Counted from the first letter of the stretch, positions 1 through 8,699 are shown. The stretch: 64,000 nt of DNA from JANSWY01 sp965267245 (GCA_965267245.1 OZ253939.1:5146001-5210000); one strand, 5' to 3'. The notes: a model not told the origin generated them from the letters alone. Translations and numbers: made by a program.

Positions 1-121
1 CACTAGGATACTCCCTTACGCCCAGGTAACTAAAGCCAATAACACCAAACAAAATGATGATAATCGACATTACGATCGATAAGACCGGACGTTCAATGCT
101 GATATTGGAGAGACTGGCCAT
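1..121 (-). CDS. RND efflux transporter, N-terminal fragment (runs off the window)
   Basis: The ATG is at 121-119 and the frame stays open to base 1. The 40 visible residues begin MASLSNISIERPVLSIVMS and continue into a hydrophobic stretch ending GVREYPS. This is the N-terminus of AcrB/MexB-type inner-membrane RND pumps: a short amphipathic start, the RPV motif and the first membrane helix. The family exports drugs, bile salts or other amphiphiles using the proton gradient. The gene starts one base after the adaptor gene stops, so the two are one operon. Only the start is in the window, so the substrate class cannot be judged. Confidence 0.85.
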   Translation of the reverse strand, partial: MASLSNISIERPVLSIVMSIIIILFGVIGFSYLGVREYPS

Positions 122-122
122 A

Positions 123-1190
123 TTATTGAATATTTACGTTGATGGATGCCCCCGGACGTATTTGAAGAATCCCAGTGGTAATAACCGTATCTCCCTGTTG
201 AATACCGGAAGTAACTTGCACCCTGTCTTCCATCCGAATTCCTGTAGTAACCTGTACCGGTGTAACCTGACCATTTTTATACAAAAAGACTTTTTTGCCG
301 CTTAGCTCAGGTATCACAGATTCGGTAGGGATCAATAGCCCGTTAGGGATGGTTTCCAAGGTCAAACTTACTCGTGCAAACTGGCCTGGATACAACTTGG
401 ACTCGTCGTTGTCCGCCCTGGCCCGCAGACTTATACTCCTGGTCTGGGGGTCAATTAGAGGCTCAACCGCATAGATCTCTCCTGTAAACTGCTCATCATA
501 ACCGTCCACTTCGAAGGTAAGCTGATCTCCCTGGTTGACCAGGCTGATGTATTTGCTGGGAATCTTAAATTCCAGTTTAATTGGATTGATGCGGTATAAC
601 TCAGTAATTCGGGCTCCCGGATTCAGGTAGCTGCCCTCGGCTATGTCTCTAAAGCCAGTAATGCCCGAAAAGGGAGCTTTGATGTAATGCTTCTCAAGCC
701 GTGCCTGGAGCACTTTGATTTCTGATTTCACAGTATTCAGCGTAGTAAGCGCCGTTTCATATTCTTCTCGACTGATTGCTTCCTTGTCCAACAATACCTG
801 CTGACGGTATTCATTGTCTTCATTCAATTTTTTGGTGAATTGCAGCTTCTCAATTTCAGCCAGGATCTCATCATCGTTGAGTGTCACAATAGTTTGCCCT
901 TTGCGTACCTGTTGACCCTCTTTAAAAGAGATCTTTTCAATCTTCCCTGAAAGCTCTGAGTTGAGAATAACCGATTCATCCGCAATGAGAGAGCCCGTCA
1001 CATTCACTGTATTGTCTAGCTCTTCCGAATCAACTATAATGGCTTCCACGGTCAGTTTATTATTCTGTGCAGTTGAAGGCGCATCACCTACTTTCTCCTC
1101 CGAAACTTTCGGGAGTTTGGGGTAGGCAATCAAACCAACAACCACTAAAAGTATGATGATGTATAATATTCTCTTTACAGCTTTATTCAT
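123..1190 (-). CDS. RND efflux periplasmic adaptor (membrane fusion protein)
   Basis: This 355-residue protein is an AcrA/HlyD-type adaptor that joins an RND pump to an outer-membrane channel. Residues about 8-22 form an uncleaved membrane anchor. Residues about 60-105 are the first half of the barrel-sandwich (lipoyl-like) domain (GKIEKISFKEGQQVRKGQTI). A coiled-coil hairpin follows at about 110-165. The second lipoyl half is at about 170-190 (IKAPFSGITGFRDIAEG), and beta-barrel and membrane-proximal domains end with GDTVITTGILQIRPG. Length is normal. It lies directly upstream of the transporter with a one-base gap. The outer-membrane component is not seen here. Confidence 0.9.
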   Translation of the reverse strand: MNKAVKRILYIIILLVVVGLIAYPKLPKVSEEKVGDAPSTAQNNKLTVEAIIVDSEELDNTVNVTGSLIADESVILNSELSGKIEKISFKEGQQVRKGQTIVTLNDDEILAEIEKLQFTKKLNEDNEYRQQVLLDKEAISREEYETALTTLNTVKSEIKVLQARLEKHYIKAPFSGITGFRDIAEGSYLNPGARITELYRINPIKLEFKIPSKYISLVNQGDQLTFEVDGYDEQFTGEIYAVEPLIDPQTRSISLRARADNDESKLYPGQFARVSLTLETIPNGLLIPTESVIPELSGKKVFLYKNGQVTPVQVTTGIRMEDRVQVTSGIQQGDTVITTGILQIRPGASINVNIQ

Positions 1191-1398
1191 TTTATGATTG
1201 GCTTGTCTTTAAGACCGAAAAGAAACCGTGAATGTTTAGGTTTCAAGATACAAAGTTCACGAATTATATGATAGATGTGCCCACATAGATTTCATATTTT
1301 GATGAGTGGTTAAATGTGTATGTCGAAGCTGATGGGTAGTGTTTGATCTGTCAGGTGACTGGACAACGATACCTTCGACTTCAATTCAGTAGAATCAG

Positions 1399-1998
1399 TC
1401 AGTTAAGTACAGGTTCTACGATTTTACTTTCGGTGTTCAGAGTCAACAAATGAACCGACATGAGTAAAAGCTCAGCTTTAGAGTTCATGTCAAAGGTTGT
1501 TGGGTGTTTAAGAAGTTGTCCATTCATTGCTGGACTATAATCACCTGCTTCTTGAAAGGCATGGCCATAATCAGTCAGCCTCTTGAGATTGGAGCAGTAA
1601 CTTGTGAAGAAGTTTGCAAATTTTCCGTCTATGTTAAGGCAAACTGATTCAATGTTCACAATGCTGTCTCTTGCTAAGGATTTTCTTCTTTCACAAGTTG
1701 ACCAAATGTCTCTATATGTTGATTCGGATAATGAATTTAAAAGTTCACTCTGTTTGACCTTAGAAATCCCTGTCAGTTCGAAATCGAAATCATAGTCTTT
1801 AAATCGGTTGAAATACCTCTCCAGGCAGTCGGTTTGGTTACCTGTACAATCAGCTGTTATTTCACTGACAACAAATTCAGTTAGTCGGTTTAGTTCTTTG
1901 ACCTGAGCTGGTTCGAAATAGTTGGCAAGTTCATCCGTTGTAGAAGAACAACTTCCAGAAATTAGAAAAATGGCTATGAATCTCAAATATTTGATCAT
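1399..1998 (-). CDS. hypothetical lipoprotein
   Basis: The product has 199 residues and no family I recognise. The N-terminus is a short basic and hydrophobic signal ending in a lipobox (LISGSC, Cys17), so it is probably a lipoprotein. The mature part is mostly polar, with scattered cysteines (TADCTGNQTDC, STCERR, ESVCL, SYCSNL) that could form disulphides in the periplasm. It lies between the efflux operon and the last recognisable integron cassette. I see no clear attC on either side, so it is either ordinary flanking sequence or an old cassette that has lost its site. Confidence 0.7.
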   Translation of the reverse strand: MIKYLRFIAIFLISGSCSSTTDELANYFEPAQVKELNRLTEFVVSEITADCTGNQTDCLERYFNRFKDYDFDFELTGISKVKQSELLNSLSESTYRDIWSTCERRKSLARDSIVNIESVCLNIDGKFANFFTSYCSNLKRLTDYGHAFQEAGDYSPAMNGQLLKHPTTFDMNSKAELLLMSVHLLTLNTESKIVEPVLN

Positions 1999-2116
1999 TG
2001 CTTAATTGTGCCAAACATGGGTACGCATTGGACGAACAAACGCGTATGTATAAAAGTAGTAATTTAGGTGGACTCCTACCTGGTGCATAATGTCACTCCA
2101 GGTGATTGCGATTTTT

Positions 2117-3010
2117 TTAATACTCCACTTCTATCCAAAGTTTTGCAGACTTAGCTTTTCCGTGCACGATAGCTGGGTTCCACTTTGGCATTGACTTCAC
2201 CAAACTTATGGCATCCTTGTCAATTTCCTCATTATACCCGTTCACTACCTCAAAATTCTCAACTTTTCCGTTTTCATTGACAATAAAACTGATAGTAACT
2301 TTTGTATTAATGTTCTGGAATTTACCTTTTGATTTCTTTTGTAATTTCATATAGAAGTCTGTCCATCCTTTTTTTGGACTAGCTCGTATATTGGGTTCAC
2401 TGAAGTCCAATGGTTTTTTGAAACAGTAGTTTGTACCTTTCTTAAATATCCCATTCTCATAAAACAATTTGGATTCAAGTTTGCCTGTCTCCGAAAAGAA
2501 TTCCCATTCTCTATTCATTAAACCATTTTTAATTTCACCGAAAAATTTAACATTGCCATTTTCGTGTCGTTCAATAATCCGACCATTTCCATTTATTACC
2601 AAAGTATCCCCGTCAATAGAATAAAAGTTCTGAATTTCATTTGGGAAGTTATATGTATAGAGCACGGTTGTTTTGATCTGACCGTTTTCATAGTATTCAT
2701 TCCAATTTCCATATCGTGAGCCACTAGAAATCTTACCCTTTTCCTTCAGATTACCATTGTCATAGAATGCTTCATAGGTTCCATTTACAACACCATTGAA
2801 AAAGTTTGCAGAACTATATAAACTAGAATCTGCAATACGATATGTTTTTGACATACCAATGATGTTTCCATTTAGATCAAGCGTTCCAATTTGATAGTAT
2901 TTTGCATATTCTTTGGAGGTTTGATTCTCAAGTTCATCAAGAAATAATACAGTTTGACCAAATAGATCAAAAGACAGAATAATGAATACAAAACAGAAGT
3001 TAGATTTCAT
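2117..3010 (-). CDS. MORN/YwqK-repeat protein with TonB-like C-terminal domain (distal cassette gene)
   Basis: The protein has 297 residues and an N-terminal signal peptide (about 1-19, ending FGQ). Residues about 60-195 contain repeats of the YwqK/MORN-2 type, for example AFYDNGNLKEKGKI, EYYENGQIKT and RHENGNVKFFGEIKNG. The C-terminus (about 215-297) resembles the TonB C-terminal domain, with ISFIVNENGKVENFEVVNG and SMPKWNPA. It begins 11 bases after an AAC box, as cassette genes do, but the bases after its stop (1999-2116) hold only a weak remnant of a site. A chromosomal gene at 48149-48919 has the same layout. Function unknown; probably periplasmic or at the envelope. Confidence 0.75.
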   Translation of the reverse strand: MKSNFCFVFIILSFDLFGQTVLFLDELENQTSKEYAKYYQIGTLDLNGNIIGMSKTYRIADSSLYSSANFFNGVVNGTYEAFYDNGNLKEKGKISSGSRYGNWNEYYENGQIKTTVLYTYNFPNEIQNFYSIDGDTLVINGNGRIIERHENGNVKFFGEIKNGLMNREWEFFSETGKLESKLFYENGIFKKGTNYCFKKPLDFSEPNIRASPKKGWTDFYMKLQKKSKGKFQNINTKVTISFIVNENGKVENFEVVNGYNEEIDKDAISLVKSMPKWNPAIVHGKAKSAKLWIEVEY

Positions 3011-3018
3011 AAGTTTAT

Positions 3019-3163
3019 CGCTAACGCAAAACTATCATCTGGAAGCTGGACTTTTCAATTATCTATAAAAGTATCTTATCGCACCAGCCTTGGCGAGGCT
3101 GCCAGAATGCGGAGAACTCTCTTCTACCACTGTCTACGCATGATTTTATACAGCATGTTATAA
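3019..3163 (-). repeat. attC-like recombination site of cassette 10
   Basis: The plus strand begins CTAACG at 3021 and ends ATGTTA at 3160. The outer boxes fit the AACG/TGTT rule of the array, but the inner arms pair less well than in the other sites. The interior has CCAGCCTTGGCGAGGCTG and CCAGAATGC, a motif shared with the longer sites. The stop codon of the gene at 3158 lies inside the box. Confidence 0.65.
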
Positions 3164-3883
3164 CTCTTTTTCGGGGTAGTAGTTAATATACCCACTGAAT
3201 TTCAGGTTACCCTTCAAAACTTGATCTTCTATGATTTTTTGAATTTGGTTTTCGTTTATTAGCTGTGTATTAATCCCGTTCCTTTCTGCGAAAAGCCAGA
3301 TCCTATTAGAATCGAATCCATTAGTCTCTCCATTTTCCCCAAAATCAAAGTCTATGTAAAATTCAGAGTCCTGATAGCTTAATCCAAAACCATGAGGAAA
3401 AATTCTGATTCCGTATTCATTTGTAAATTGGTCTTCATCGTATTGACTCTGACTCCATACAGGCCATTCTATAGTTGTAATTGGTAATGAGGCAGACCAT
3501 AGCTCTATAAGTTTATTAACAACCACACTCTGACATTCATTGAACTTCTTTAAAATCGTATAAAAATCACGAACATCAAATTCAGTTGGTATTAAAAATT
3601 CGGGTCTGTCTAAACTGTTCTTTTCTGCAAACTCAATTAAAGCCTTCTCTTGTAATTGATTGAGATATAATCCAGTTTCATTTATCATATAAGTCAGATG
3701 TTCAAAAGCTAAACCGACTTCTCTGTTTTTGAGATATTCAATAATTATTGACTCACCATCTGCTATCCCCAGCACCTCTTTATCTAACCGATTATTTTTA
3801 TCAATAAGACCAAGAGTCATTTTAGTCCAATTCTTCACCAATTGGCTTCTATTATCTCCTTTGAAAAGATGTGAAATATTCAT
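3158..3883 (-). CDS. cassette protein, unknown; two-part fold, C-terminus DUF6896-like
   Basis: The product has 241 residues with no signal peptide or membrane segment, so it is probably cytoplasmic. Residues about 45-90 (ESIIIEYLKNREVGLAFEHL) recall small helical immunity-type proteins. The second half (about 155-215), with HGFGLSYQDSEFYIDFDFG followed by GFDSNRIWLF, resembles the DUF6896 type. I give that name with low confidence. The ATG lies 9 bases from the previous AAC box and the stop is inside its own attC, so almost the whole cassette is coding. A role in defence or toxin immunity is possible but not shown. Confidence 0.7.
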   Translation of the reverse strand: MNISHLFKGDNRSQLVKNWTKMTLGLIDKNNRLDKEVLGIADGESIIIEYLKNREVGLAFEHLTYMINETGLYLNQLQEKALIEFAEKNSLDRPEFLIPTEFDVRDFYTILKKFNECQSVVVNKLIELWSASLPITTIEWPVWSQSQYDEDQFTNEYGIRIFPHGFGLSYQDSEFYIDFDFGENGETNGFDSNRIWLFAERNGINTQLINENQIQKIIEDQVLKGNLKFSGYINYYPEKEL

Positions 3884-3891
3884 TTAATGAG

Positions 3892-4053
3892 TTATAACGC
3901 TCAGCTATGATGAGTGGGGATTAGAAAGCACTAACCTCTCGTCTCGCACATAGCCACGCCTTGATTTAAATTTAAAACGTGTGGCGGACTTTCCAATCCC
4001 CACAAAAATATCCTGACCGATAAAACCCCATTCATTCATAGCAAATGTTAGTA
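3892..4053 (-). repeat. attC-like recombination site of cassette 9
   Basis: The left box is ATAACG at 3894-3899 and the right box TGTTAGT starts at 4046. The arms GCTATGATGAGTGGGG and (reverse complement of the right arm) GCTATGAATGAATGGGG pair, with one extra base and one G-T wobble. A second inner stem joins GGGGATTAGAAAG and CTTTCCAATCCCC. The site is about 162 bp. Confidence 0.8.
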
Positions 4054-4057
4054 GCTT

Positions 4058-4846
4058 TTACTTCCACCATTGTGTTTGTTCAATTTCTCGTGCTTCGCTA
4101 ATGTCCACAGCTGTGAATGACTTATCAAAGTCCTTTGAAAATCGCGCTTCGTCGGTTTCAAAGTCAAGTGGGATGGAGATAAAAGAATTCAAGTTTGCAA
4201 CTACATAAGTCCTCCAACCTTTGTCTAGGAATTCAGTGTTAAAAATGTAGAATTCATTGTCATAATGCTTGAATAGGTCGTTCTTTTGTGTTGGTGGAAT
4301 TTGAAGACCCCATGAACAATATTTAGGTTTGGAAGATCCATATTCTTTCCAAGTTCCTATGAAATCGTTGACGCCATGACTTACATACCATCCTCTGTAT
4401 TTCTTGATGTTGCCATCACTCAATACATACTTTGAATTTAACGAGCCGTTAAACGTTCCCACATGGTTTTGTGTTGAATCTTCCTTTAGGGAGTATGTTC
4501 CTATTACATAGCCACTGGCAAAATCAGGGCCTTCACAATCTAGATTATTTGTGTTCAATTCGTACACTTCTTGCAATTCAATCGTCCCTGAGAAATCACA
4601 TATGTTTTTATTCACCTTGGATTTACCAGATACTCGATATTTCAGTTTGGAATTTGCATCCTGTATAATATTCAAAAACCTCACTTCAATTCTTTGATTA
4701 CTATTTCCGATTGTTCCTTGAAATGTCTTATTGAGCCATAAATTCGAAAAATCTGATTTTGAATAGGTTGTTGAAGGGGAATAGCAATCTTGAGATTGCG
4801 CACTAAAGGCAGATAAAAATATTATTGCGAAAATAAAGTTTTTCAT
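4058..4846 (-). CDS. cassette protein, secreted, unknown function
   Basis: The protein has 262 residues. A clear signal peptide (MKNFIFAIIFLSAFSAQSQ) is followed by DCYSPSTTYSKSDF, so the protein is exported. It has several cysteines and is rich in aromatic residues, with a beta-like pattern (FQGTIGNSNQRIEVRFLNI, GTYSLKEDSTQNHVGTF, FIGTWKEYG). This could be a lipocalin- or barrel-like fold, but I recognise no family. The start is 20 bases into the cassette and the stop comes just before the attC box. Its neighbour on the right is the first copy of the duplicated cassette. Confidence 0.7.
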   Translation of the reverse strand: MKNFIFAIIFLSAFSAQSQDCYSPSTTYSKSDFSNLWLNKTFQGTIGNSNQRIEVRFLNIIQDANSKLKYRVSGKSKVNKNICDFSGTIELQEVYELNTNNLDCEGPDFASGYVIGTYSLKEDSTQNHVGTFNGSLNSKYVLSDGNIKKYRGWYVSHGVNDFIGTWKEYGSSKPKYCSWGLQIPPTQKNDLFKHYDNEFYIFNTEFLDKGWRTYVVANLNSFISIPLDFETDEARFSKDFDKSFTAVDISEAREIEQTQWWK

Positions 4847-4860
4847 ATTTCAGGGATTGC

Positions 4861-4978
4861 TACTAACGTCCGGATATGGCACGTGCCTCCAGACCATTTT
4901 AATATCTACTAAAATATCGGATTTGCAGAACAGTTTCAAGTAACCACTTGGAGGCGTGTGCTATATCATTTGTTAGTT
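4861..4978 (-). repeat. attC-like recombination site of cassette 8 (copy A)
   Basis: The boxes are CTAACG at 4863-4868 and TGTTAG at 4971-4976. The arms ATATGGCACGTGCCTCC and (right arm, reversed) ATATAGCACACGCCTCC differ at three places, all G-T wobbles on the plus strand. The unpaired spacer is 6 bases on the left and 5 on the right. An identical site lies at 11200-11317. Confidence 0.85.
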
Positions 4979-5575
4979 GCTTTTAAATTGTTCGTTCAGT
5001 TCAGTCGTTAATAGTTGGAGTTTATTCTTGCTAATTCCTGTCGTTTGGTTGATTTTCCAAAGTCCATGTTCCTTAATACTTGCGTACCACGTCTCAATCT
5101 GTTCACCCTTAATTCGGTACGCCATCAAACTTCCTTGTCTATTCGTTACTGAGTTCGTTGAGATCCAAAAGCATATCCCATTGACGGACCTCCTGGTAAT
5201 CCGATTCTTCAAGTTATCAGTTGAATTCTGGTAAACATGGATAGGTTCGATAAACTTGGAGTTATGATTTCCATCTGGTTTGTAGAAAGTAGTTGATAAA
5301 ACCCTGTTCGGATTAAACGGAGGAACAGTTATTTCTTCTCTCCAGAAAGGTTTTAGAACGAAAGGAATTCCCGGTTCAGCGTGAAGGTCGTACTTCTGAG
5401 GCCCTTGCCCGGAATAATTCAGCCATTTGTGATCAAACCAGTTTTTAATTCTTATCACAGCTACTTCATCCGGTTTATAAAGTTCCAGGAGTTTAAAAGT
5501 CAGGTGATCAATGATCTCTTTAAATCCCTCTGCATCGTCCTTGAAGTATTTAATTTTTAAAGGTCTCCAGTCCAT
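4973..5575 (-). CDS. cassette protein, unknown, copy A of a duplicated cassette
   Basis: The product is 200 residues from the ATG at 5575. The frame also opens at a TTG at 5620, four bases into the cassette, which would give 215. I prefer the ATG because the TTG start would leave no leader inside the cassette. There is no signal peptide or membrane segment. The sequence is rich in aromatic and basic residues (IKNWFDHKWLNYSGQG, YRIKGEQIETWYASIKEHGLW) and matches no family I know. The stop TAA lies inside the attC box. Every base of the cassette is repeated at 11206-11963, so the copies are recent. Confidence 0.75.
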   Translation of the reverse strand: MDWRPLKIKYFKDDAEGFKEIIDHLTFKLLELYKPDEVAVIRIKNWFDHKWLNYSGQGPQKYDLHAEPGIPFVLKPFWREEITVPPFNPNRVLSTTFYKPDGNHNSKFIEPIHVYQNSTDNLKNRITRRSVNGICFWISTNSVTNRQGSLMAYRIKGEQIETWYASIKEHGLWKINQTTGISKNKLQLLTTELNEQFKSN

Positions 5576-5618
5576 ACTGTATTTAAGTTCTGCTAGTCTA
5601 CGCCTTGAAGGAAATTGC

Positions 5619-5869
5619 AACTAACGAACGTCAGCATGGGTAGTGCCACACCAACATAATTTAGGTAAAAGTAGCATCTTTTTGCGGAATCAAGGATGGC
5701 AGTACAGCCACTAAATGCACAGGTTGGGCATGCCACCCAGAAAATCCAAGTCTCCGCCATGCAAACGTTGGACATACAGCCGGAGCAAAAGATGCGGGCC
5801 CAACAGCCCCGGACTCCAGAATGCACTGGGATTCCTCACAGCGGCATTACCTCATGCTAGATGTTATGC
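5619..5869 (-). repeat. attC-like recombination site of cassette 7 (long form)
   Basis: The boxes are CTAACG at 5621-5626 and TGTTATGC at 5862-5869. The arms AGCATGGGTAGTGCC and (right arm, reversed) AGCATGAGGTAATGCC pair, with one extra base and one G-T wobble. The loop of about 200 bases is GC-rich and shares CAGAATGC, TACAGCCG and ATGCGGGCC with the site at 6317-6565. Total about 251 bp. Confidence 0.8.
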
Positions 5870-5890
5870 ACTTTTTTATTCTACGTAAAC

Positions 5891-6301
5891 CTATTCTTCG
5901 TCAACAATTTCAGTCAAGCGAATATCTAATGCTTGAAGTATCTCATCAACGTCAAACTCAAAGTCTTTTGGAATGTTGATGGTTGCAATGCCTCCAAAAT
6001 CGACTTGCCAAAATCCACCTCTTTTTGCAAGCTCATCACCTAAAAACCTGTAGTCTGATTCTTTATATCGTGGAGAAAGGAAGAATCTTCTTGTCAAAAA
6101 TTCAGATTGCTTGGTGATTTTGATGATTTCGTGAAGTCCCTCTTTGTTAATTCGTGTTTCAAATTCAGTCCCTAGAGTCAACATGCAGTTCCAAATATCA
6201 TTGTCGATCATACGGAACTTGTTCTCCCCAATTTGTTCAACTTCCAAGGTTGCAGTTGATCTTTCTCTCTTATCGTAAATTTTAATTTCTACAGATTCCA
6301 T
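5891..6301 (-). CDS. cassette protein, small cytoplasmic, unknown
   Basis: The product has 136 residues, no signal peptide and an acidic C-terminus (DIRLTEIVDEE). The N-terminal half is beta-rich (VEIKIYDKRERSTATLEVEQI) and continues NKFRMIDNDIWNCMLTLGTEFETRI. This faintly recalls small beta-barrel proteins such as DUF4265, but I cannot support that name. The ATG lies 15 bases from the AAC box of the next site, the usual spacing in this array. The cassette is 698 bp, of which about a third is its long attC. Confidence 0.7.
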   Translation of the reverse strand: MESVEIKIYDKRERSTATLEVEQIGENKFRMIDNDIWNCMLTLGTEFETRINKEGLHEIIKITKQSEFLTRRFFLSPRYKESDYRFLGDELAKRGGFWQVDFGGIATINIPKDFEFDVDEILQALDIRLTEIVDEE

Positions 6302-6316
6302 TCATCCAGTGGTTGT

Positions 6317-6565
6317 GCATAACGGACATAGGTATGCAGCGTGCGACACCTATTAAATTTGCACTAATGTAGTATTTTTTCCGGAGTTTCTAGGAGCACT
6401 AAAGCACCTAAGCAGCGGTTGGTCATACCACCAAGAAGGCTTTTATCCATTTAGAAAGTCGTTGAGCCTACAGCCGTAGGAAAAAATGCGGGCCTCACCA
6501 CAACAGCTGGAAGAATGCAGAATAGACTCCTCACAACAGCATGATGTCATCACCCGATGTTATGA
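6317..6565 (-). repeat. attC-like recombination site of cassette 6 (long form)
   Basis: The boxes are CATAACG at 6318-6324 and ATGTTATG at 6557-6564. The arms GGTATGCAGCGTGC and (right arm, reversed) GGTGATGACATCATGC pair moderately. The loop contains ATGCGGGCCTCACC and GAATGCAGAATAGACTCCTC, motifs shared with the site at 5619-5869. Total about 249 bp. Confidence 0.75.
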
Positions 6566-6571
6566 CCATTT

Positions 6572-7312
6572 TTAGTCCCGTCCAGCAAATGCTCTAGTCA
6601 TTGCCTCACTAAAATTTTTCTGATCTTCTTTATTCATGTCAACCAAGTATTGAATTCTGTAATTCCTATCAATAGTTGACTCTGATTTATTTCTTAAGGT
6701 CAGTTTTCTCCCTTTGTTAGCTACCCCTATAATCTGTCTTTCAGAATTGAAGTATATCATCATTCTGAAATCTGCACTTCCCCAAGGTACTTCCCAATCA
6801 TAGGTAGTCCAGACGATATATTCTCCCACCTTATGCTCATAGAAATCAAACTTTTTCTTTAATTCAGTTAATTCTTCAAATAATGAATTATTAATGGTTC
6901 TTTCAATTTCCCTTTCTAATATCGACGAGACTTTAATGTTGTTTTTAAATGTGTAACCAAACAACATTACTTCAATGAAGTTTTCATCCTCCGTTTCAGT
7001 TGTATAACCTGATATGTTAAGCACACTTTTTGTAACACCTTTTGGAGTTTGAAAGTCATAATCATACAGAATAGCATCTTTTGAAATAAGAGAGTCGTTT
7101 TTTAGGTCTTCAACTCTGATGATAGCAGTTACCGTGATCTTAAACCAGTTATTAATTGGCTCATATGCATAAACATACTGGTCGTCTTCAAGTGAATATG
7201 CAATATCTCCATTGGGTTTGTCTCGAACATTGGCAGGTCCATCAATTATCTCAGCATTAGCAAATGCAATAGGAATAATTAAGAAAAAAAGTCTAAGTAG
7301 TAAGTTTTTCAT
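6572..7312 (-). CDS. cassette protein, secreted, SH3-like N-terminal domain
   Basis: The product is 246 residues from the ATG at 7312. An upstream in-frame ATG at 7330 overlaps the recombination box and would spoil the signal peptide, so I start at MKNLLLRLFFLIIPIAFANA. Right after the predicted cleavage comes EIIDGPANVRDKPNGDIAY, the typical opening of bacterial SH3-type domains (GxxNVRxxPxG), with Tyr and Trp following (YEPINNWFKI). The rest (about 80-246) is unknown and contains a helical stretch at 140-165. Exported SH3 proteins often bind cell wall or peptides. The role here is not known. Confidence 0.75.
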   Translation of the reverse strand: MKNLLLRLFFLIIPIAFANAEIIDGPANVRDKPNGDIAYSLEDDQYVYAYEPINNWFKITVTAIIRVEDLKNDSLISKDAILYDYDFQTPKGVTKSVLNISGYTTETEDENFIEVMLFGYTFKNNIKVSSILEREIERTINNSLFEELTELKKKFDFYEHKVGEYIVWTTYDWEVPWGSADFRMMIYFNSERQIIGVANKGRKLTLRNKSESTIDRNYRIQYLVDMNKEDQKNFSEAMTRAFAGRD

Positions 7313-7326
7313 TTCCCAACAGTTGG

Positions 7327-7456
7327 TCATAACGGTTAGTATATGGCAAGTAGGCGATTGTGAGCTTCATACTTATCAAACCGAGATGAAGTTGGAGCGA
7401 GCTACAACCGCTGAATATACTACTGTCACGCCTATTTGCTATATACATTGTTGTGG
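7327..7456 (-). repeat. attC-like recombination site of cassette 5 (short form)
   Basis: The boxes are CATAACG at 7328-7334 and TTGTTGTGG at 7448-7456. The arms GTATATGGCAAGTAGGCG and (right arm, reversed) GTATATAGCAAATAGGCG pair over 18 bases with two G-T wobbles. The arms are nearly the same as those of the site at 10164-10354. Total about 130 bp. Confidence 0.85.
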
Positions 7457-7465
7457 TGTCGTTTT

Positions 7466-7867
7466 TTATTTCAATATTATTTTTCTAAACACTATGTCCT
7501 TGTACTTTTTAAGCGAATCTATTTCTACATTCCTTGTCTTTGTCAAATCGCTATAAGTCATGTCATATCTGTACGATTTATTAACTACTTCTTTTAATTT
7601 CTGCTCAATTTTTTCCTCTCCGTTATAATTATCCAACAATTGTATATATAGCTCATTTTCTGCATTTATCCTGTTCACTTTATTTGTCAAACAATGTCCT
7701 GCTGATTTTGAATTACAGTAAGAATTATTGAAAATCCGCCACTCATATTTTACCGAATATTTATCAAAACTTACTTCGCGTTTGAAAACTGGGTCATTAC
7801 GATAAATAATTACTGAGACAATTAAAACTATGCCTGTCAAAATCAATATTTTCAATCTACCTTTCAT
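7466..7867 (-). CDS. cassette protein, membrane-anchored, unknown (second gene of cassette 5)
   Basis: The product has 133 residues. The N-terminus MKGRLKILILTGIVLIVSVIIY is a single membrane helix or uncleaved signal, with the rest outside the cytoplasm. Two cysteines in NSYCNSKSAGHCL could form a disulphide. The remainder is charged and helical. The start codon overlaps the stop of the gene before it (ATGA), so the two genes are translated together and move together as one cassette. I recognise no family; it may be a partner of the STM3941-like protein. Confidence 0.7.
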   Translation of the reverse strand: MKGRLKILILTGIVLIVSVIIYRNDPVFKREVSFDKYSVKYEWRIFNNSYCNSKSAGHCLTNKVNRINAENELYIQLLDNYNGEEKIEQKLKEVVNKSYRYDMTYSDLTKTRNVEIDSLKKYKDIVFRKIILK

Positions 7868-8418
7868 GCCTTTACATTGTTCTTATACTCATCATATGCT
7901 TCCATGATATATTTTTCTAAATCCTTGAATTTAACACCCAAAATTATCAATGTAATAGAAAGAGGGGTTTTGTAAATTCTATTATTTCCGTTTAAAAGTC
8001 TTTTCTTAAAATTACTACTGGCTTTATCAATGTATTTTTCAGGTTTATTTGTGTCGATTAAAAAGAATCTTGTTTTTTGTACTTTTTCTGTTCGAATACC
8101 TATAATATTTTCCCATTCAATCAGTCCGATACTTGATAAATTTGACTTATCAATAATTCCTTTGTCATTAATTATCAATCCCATGTTATTTTGAAATAAT
8201 TTCCATGGAATCGTAACGCAGACAGTTCCAAAAAACAGAATCGCTATCACAGCAACTACTTTATTTAGTATTTCGCTTCTAAACATTATTGAGGTCAAAC
8301 CTTCCTTATCCATTAAAATCATGACACTTAACACAACGAAAGTTAGAGCCCCGATAAAAACTAATCCTATTTTCAAATTGCTGTATGGAATCTTTATTTC
8401 TTTAGTCATTATTTTCAT
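7864..8418 (-). CDS. STM3941-like membrane protein (first gene of cassette 5)
   Basis: The product has 184 residues; a second ATG three codons in (8409) is also possible. Two membrane helices (about 17-36 and 51-75) are followed by a beta-rich domain. NNMGLIINDKGIIDKSN and GLIEWENIIGIRTEK are the pattern I know from STM3941-family proteins, whose function is unknown. The C-terminus (LSITLIILGVKFKDLEKYIMEAYDEY) also fits. It overlaps the next gene by four bases. Members of this family turn up often in variable regions of Bacteroidota genomes, which fits cassette cargo. Confidence 0.75.
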   Translation of the reverse strand: MKIMTKEIKIPYSNLKIGLVFIGALTFVVLSVMILMDKEGLTSIMFRSEILNKVVAVIAILFFGTVCVTIPWKLFQNNMGLIINDKGIIDKSNLSSIGLIEWENIIGIRTEKVQKTRFFLIDTNKPEKYIDKASSNFKKRLLNGNNRIYKTPLSITLIILGVKFKDLEKYIMEAYDEYKNNVKA

Positions 8419-8453
8419 GTATCATGTTATGCAGGAACGTTCTGTAAAATGCA

Positions 8454-8692
8454 CCACAACGCCTAGGTATGCGTCGTGCATTACCCTTTTGATAAGCACA
8501 AACCTAAGCAAGATTTACGGAATCACAGATAGCACTAGCGCCAAAAACTCCATTGTAGCCGCTGCAGTAGGATTGACCTCCGTCCCTGCGCCTCTAAACC
8601 GCACTAGTAAATCTTGCGACTCACTGCACCAAAAGTCACCAGAATGCAAGCTGTTTCGGATTAGAGCATGGCGGCATCACCGTTTGTTAGGG
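8454..8692 (-). repeat. attC-like recombination site of cassette 4 (long form)
   Basis: The boxes are CACAACG at 8455-8461 and TTGTTAGGG at 8684-8692. The arms GGTATGCGTCGTGC and (right arm, reversed) GGTGATGCCGCCATGC pair moderately. The loop holds an inner stem, AGCAAGATTTACGG against CTAGTAAATCTTGCGA, and the shared CCAGAATGCAAGC motif. Total about 239 bp. Confidence 0.75.
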
Positions 8693-8699
8693 TGCTCTT

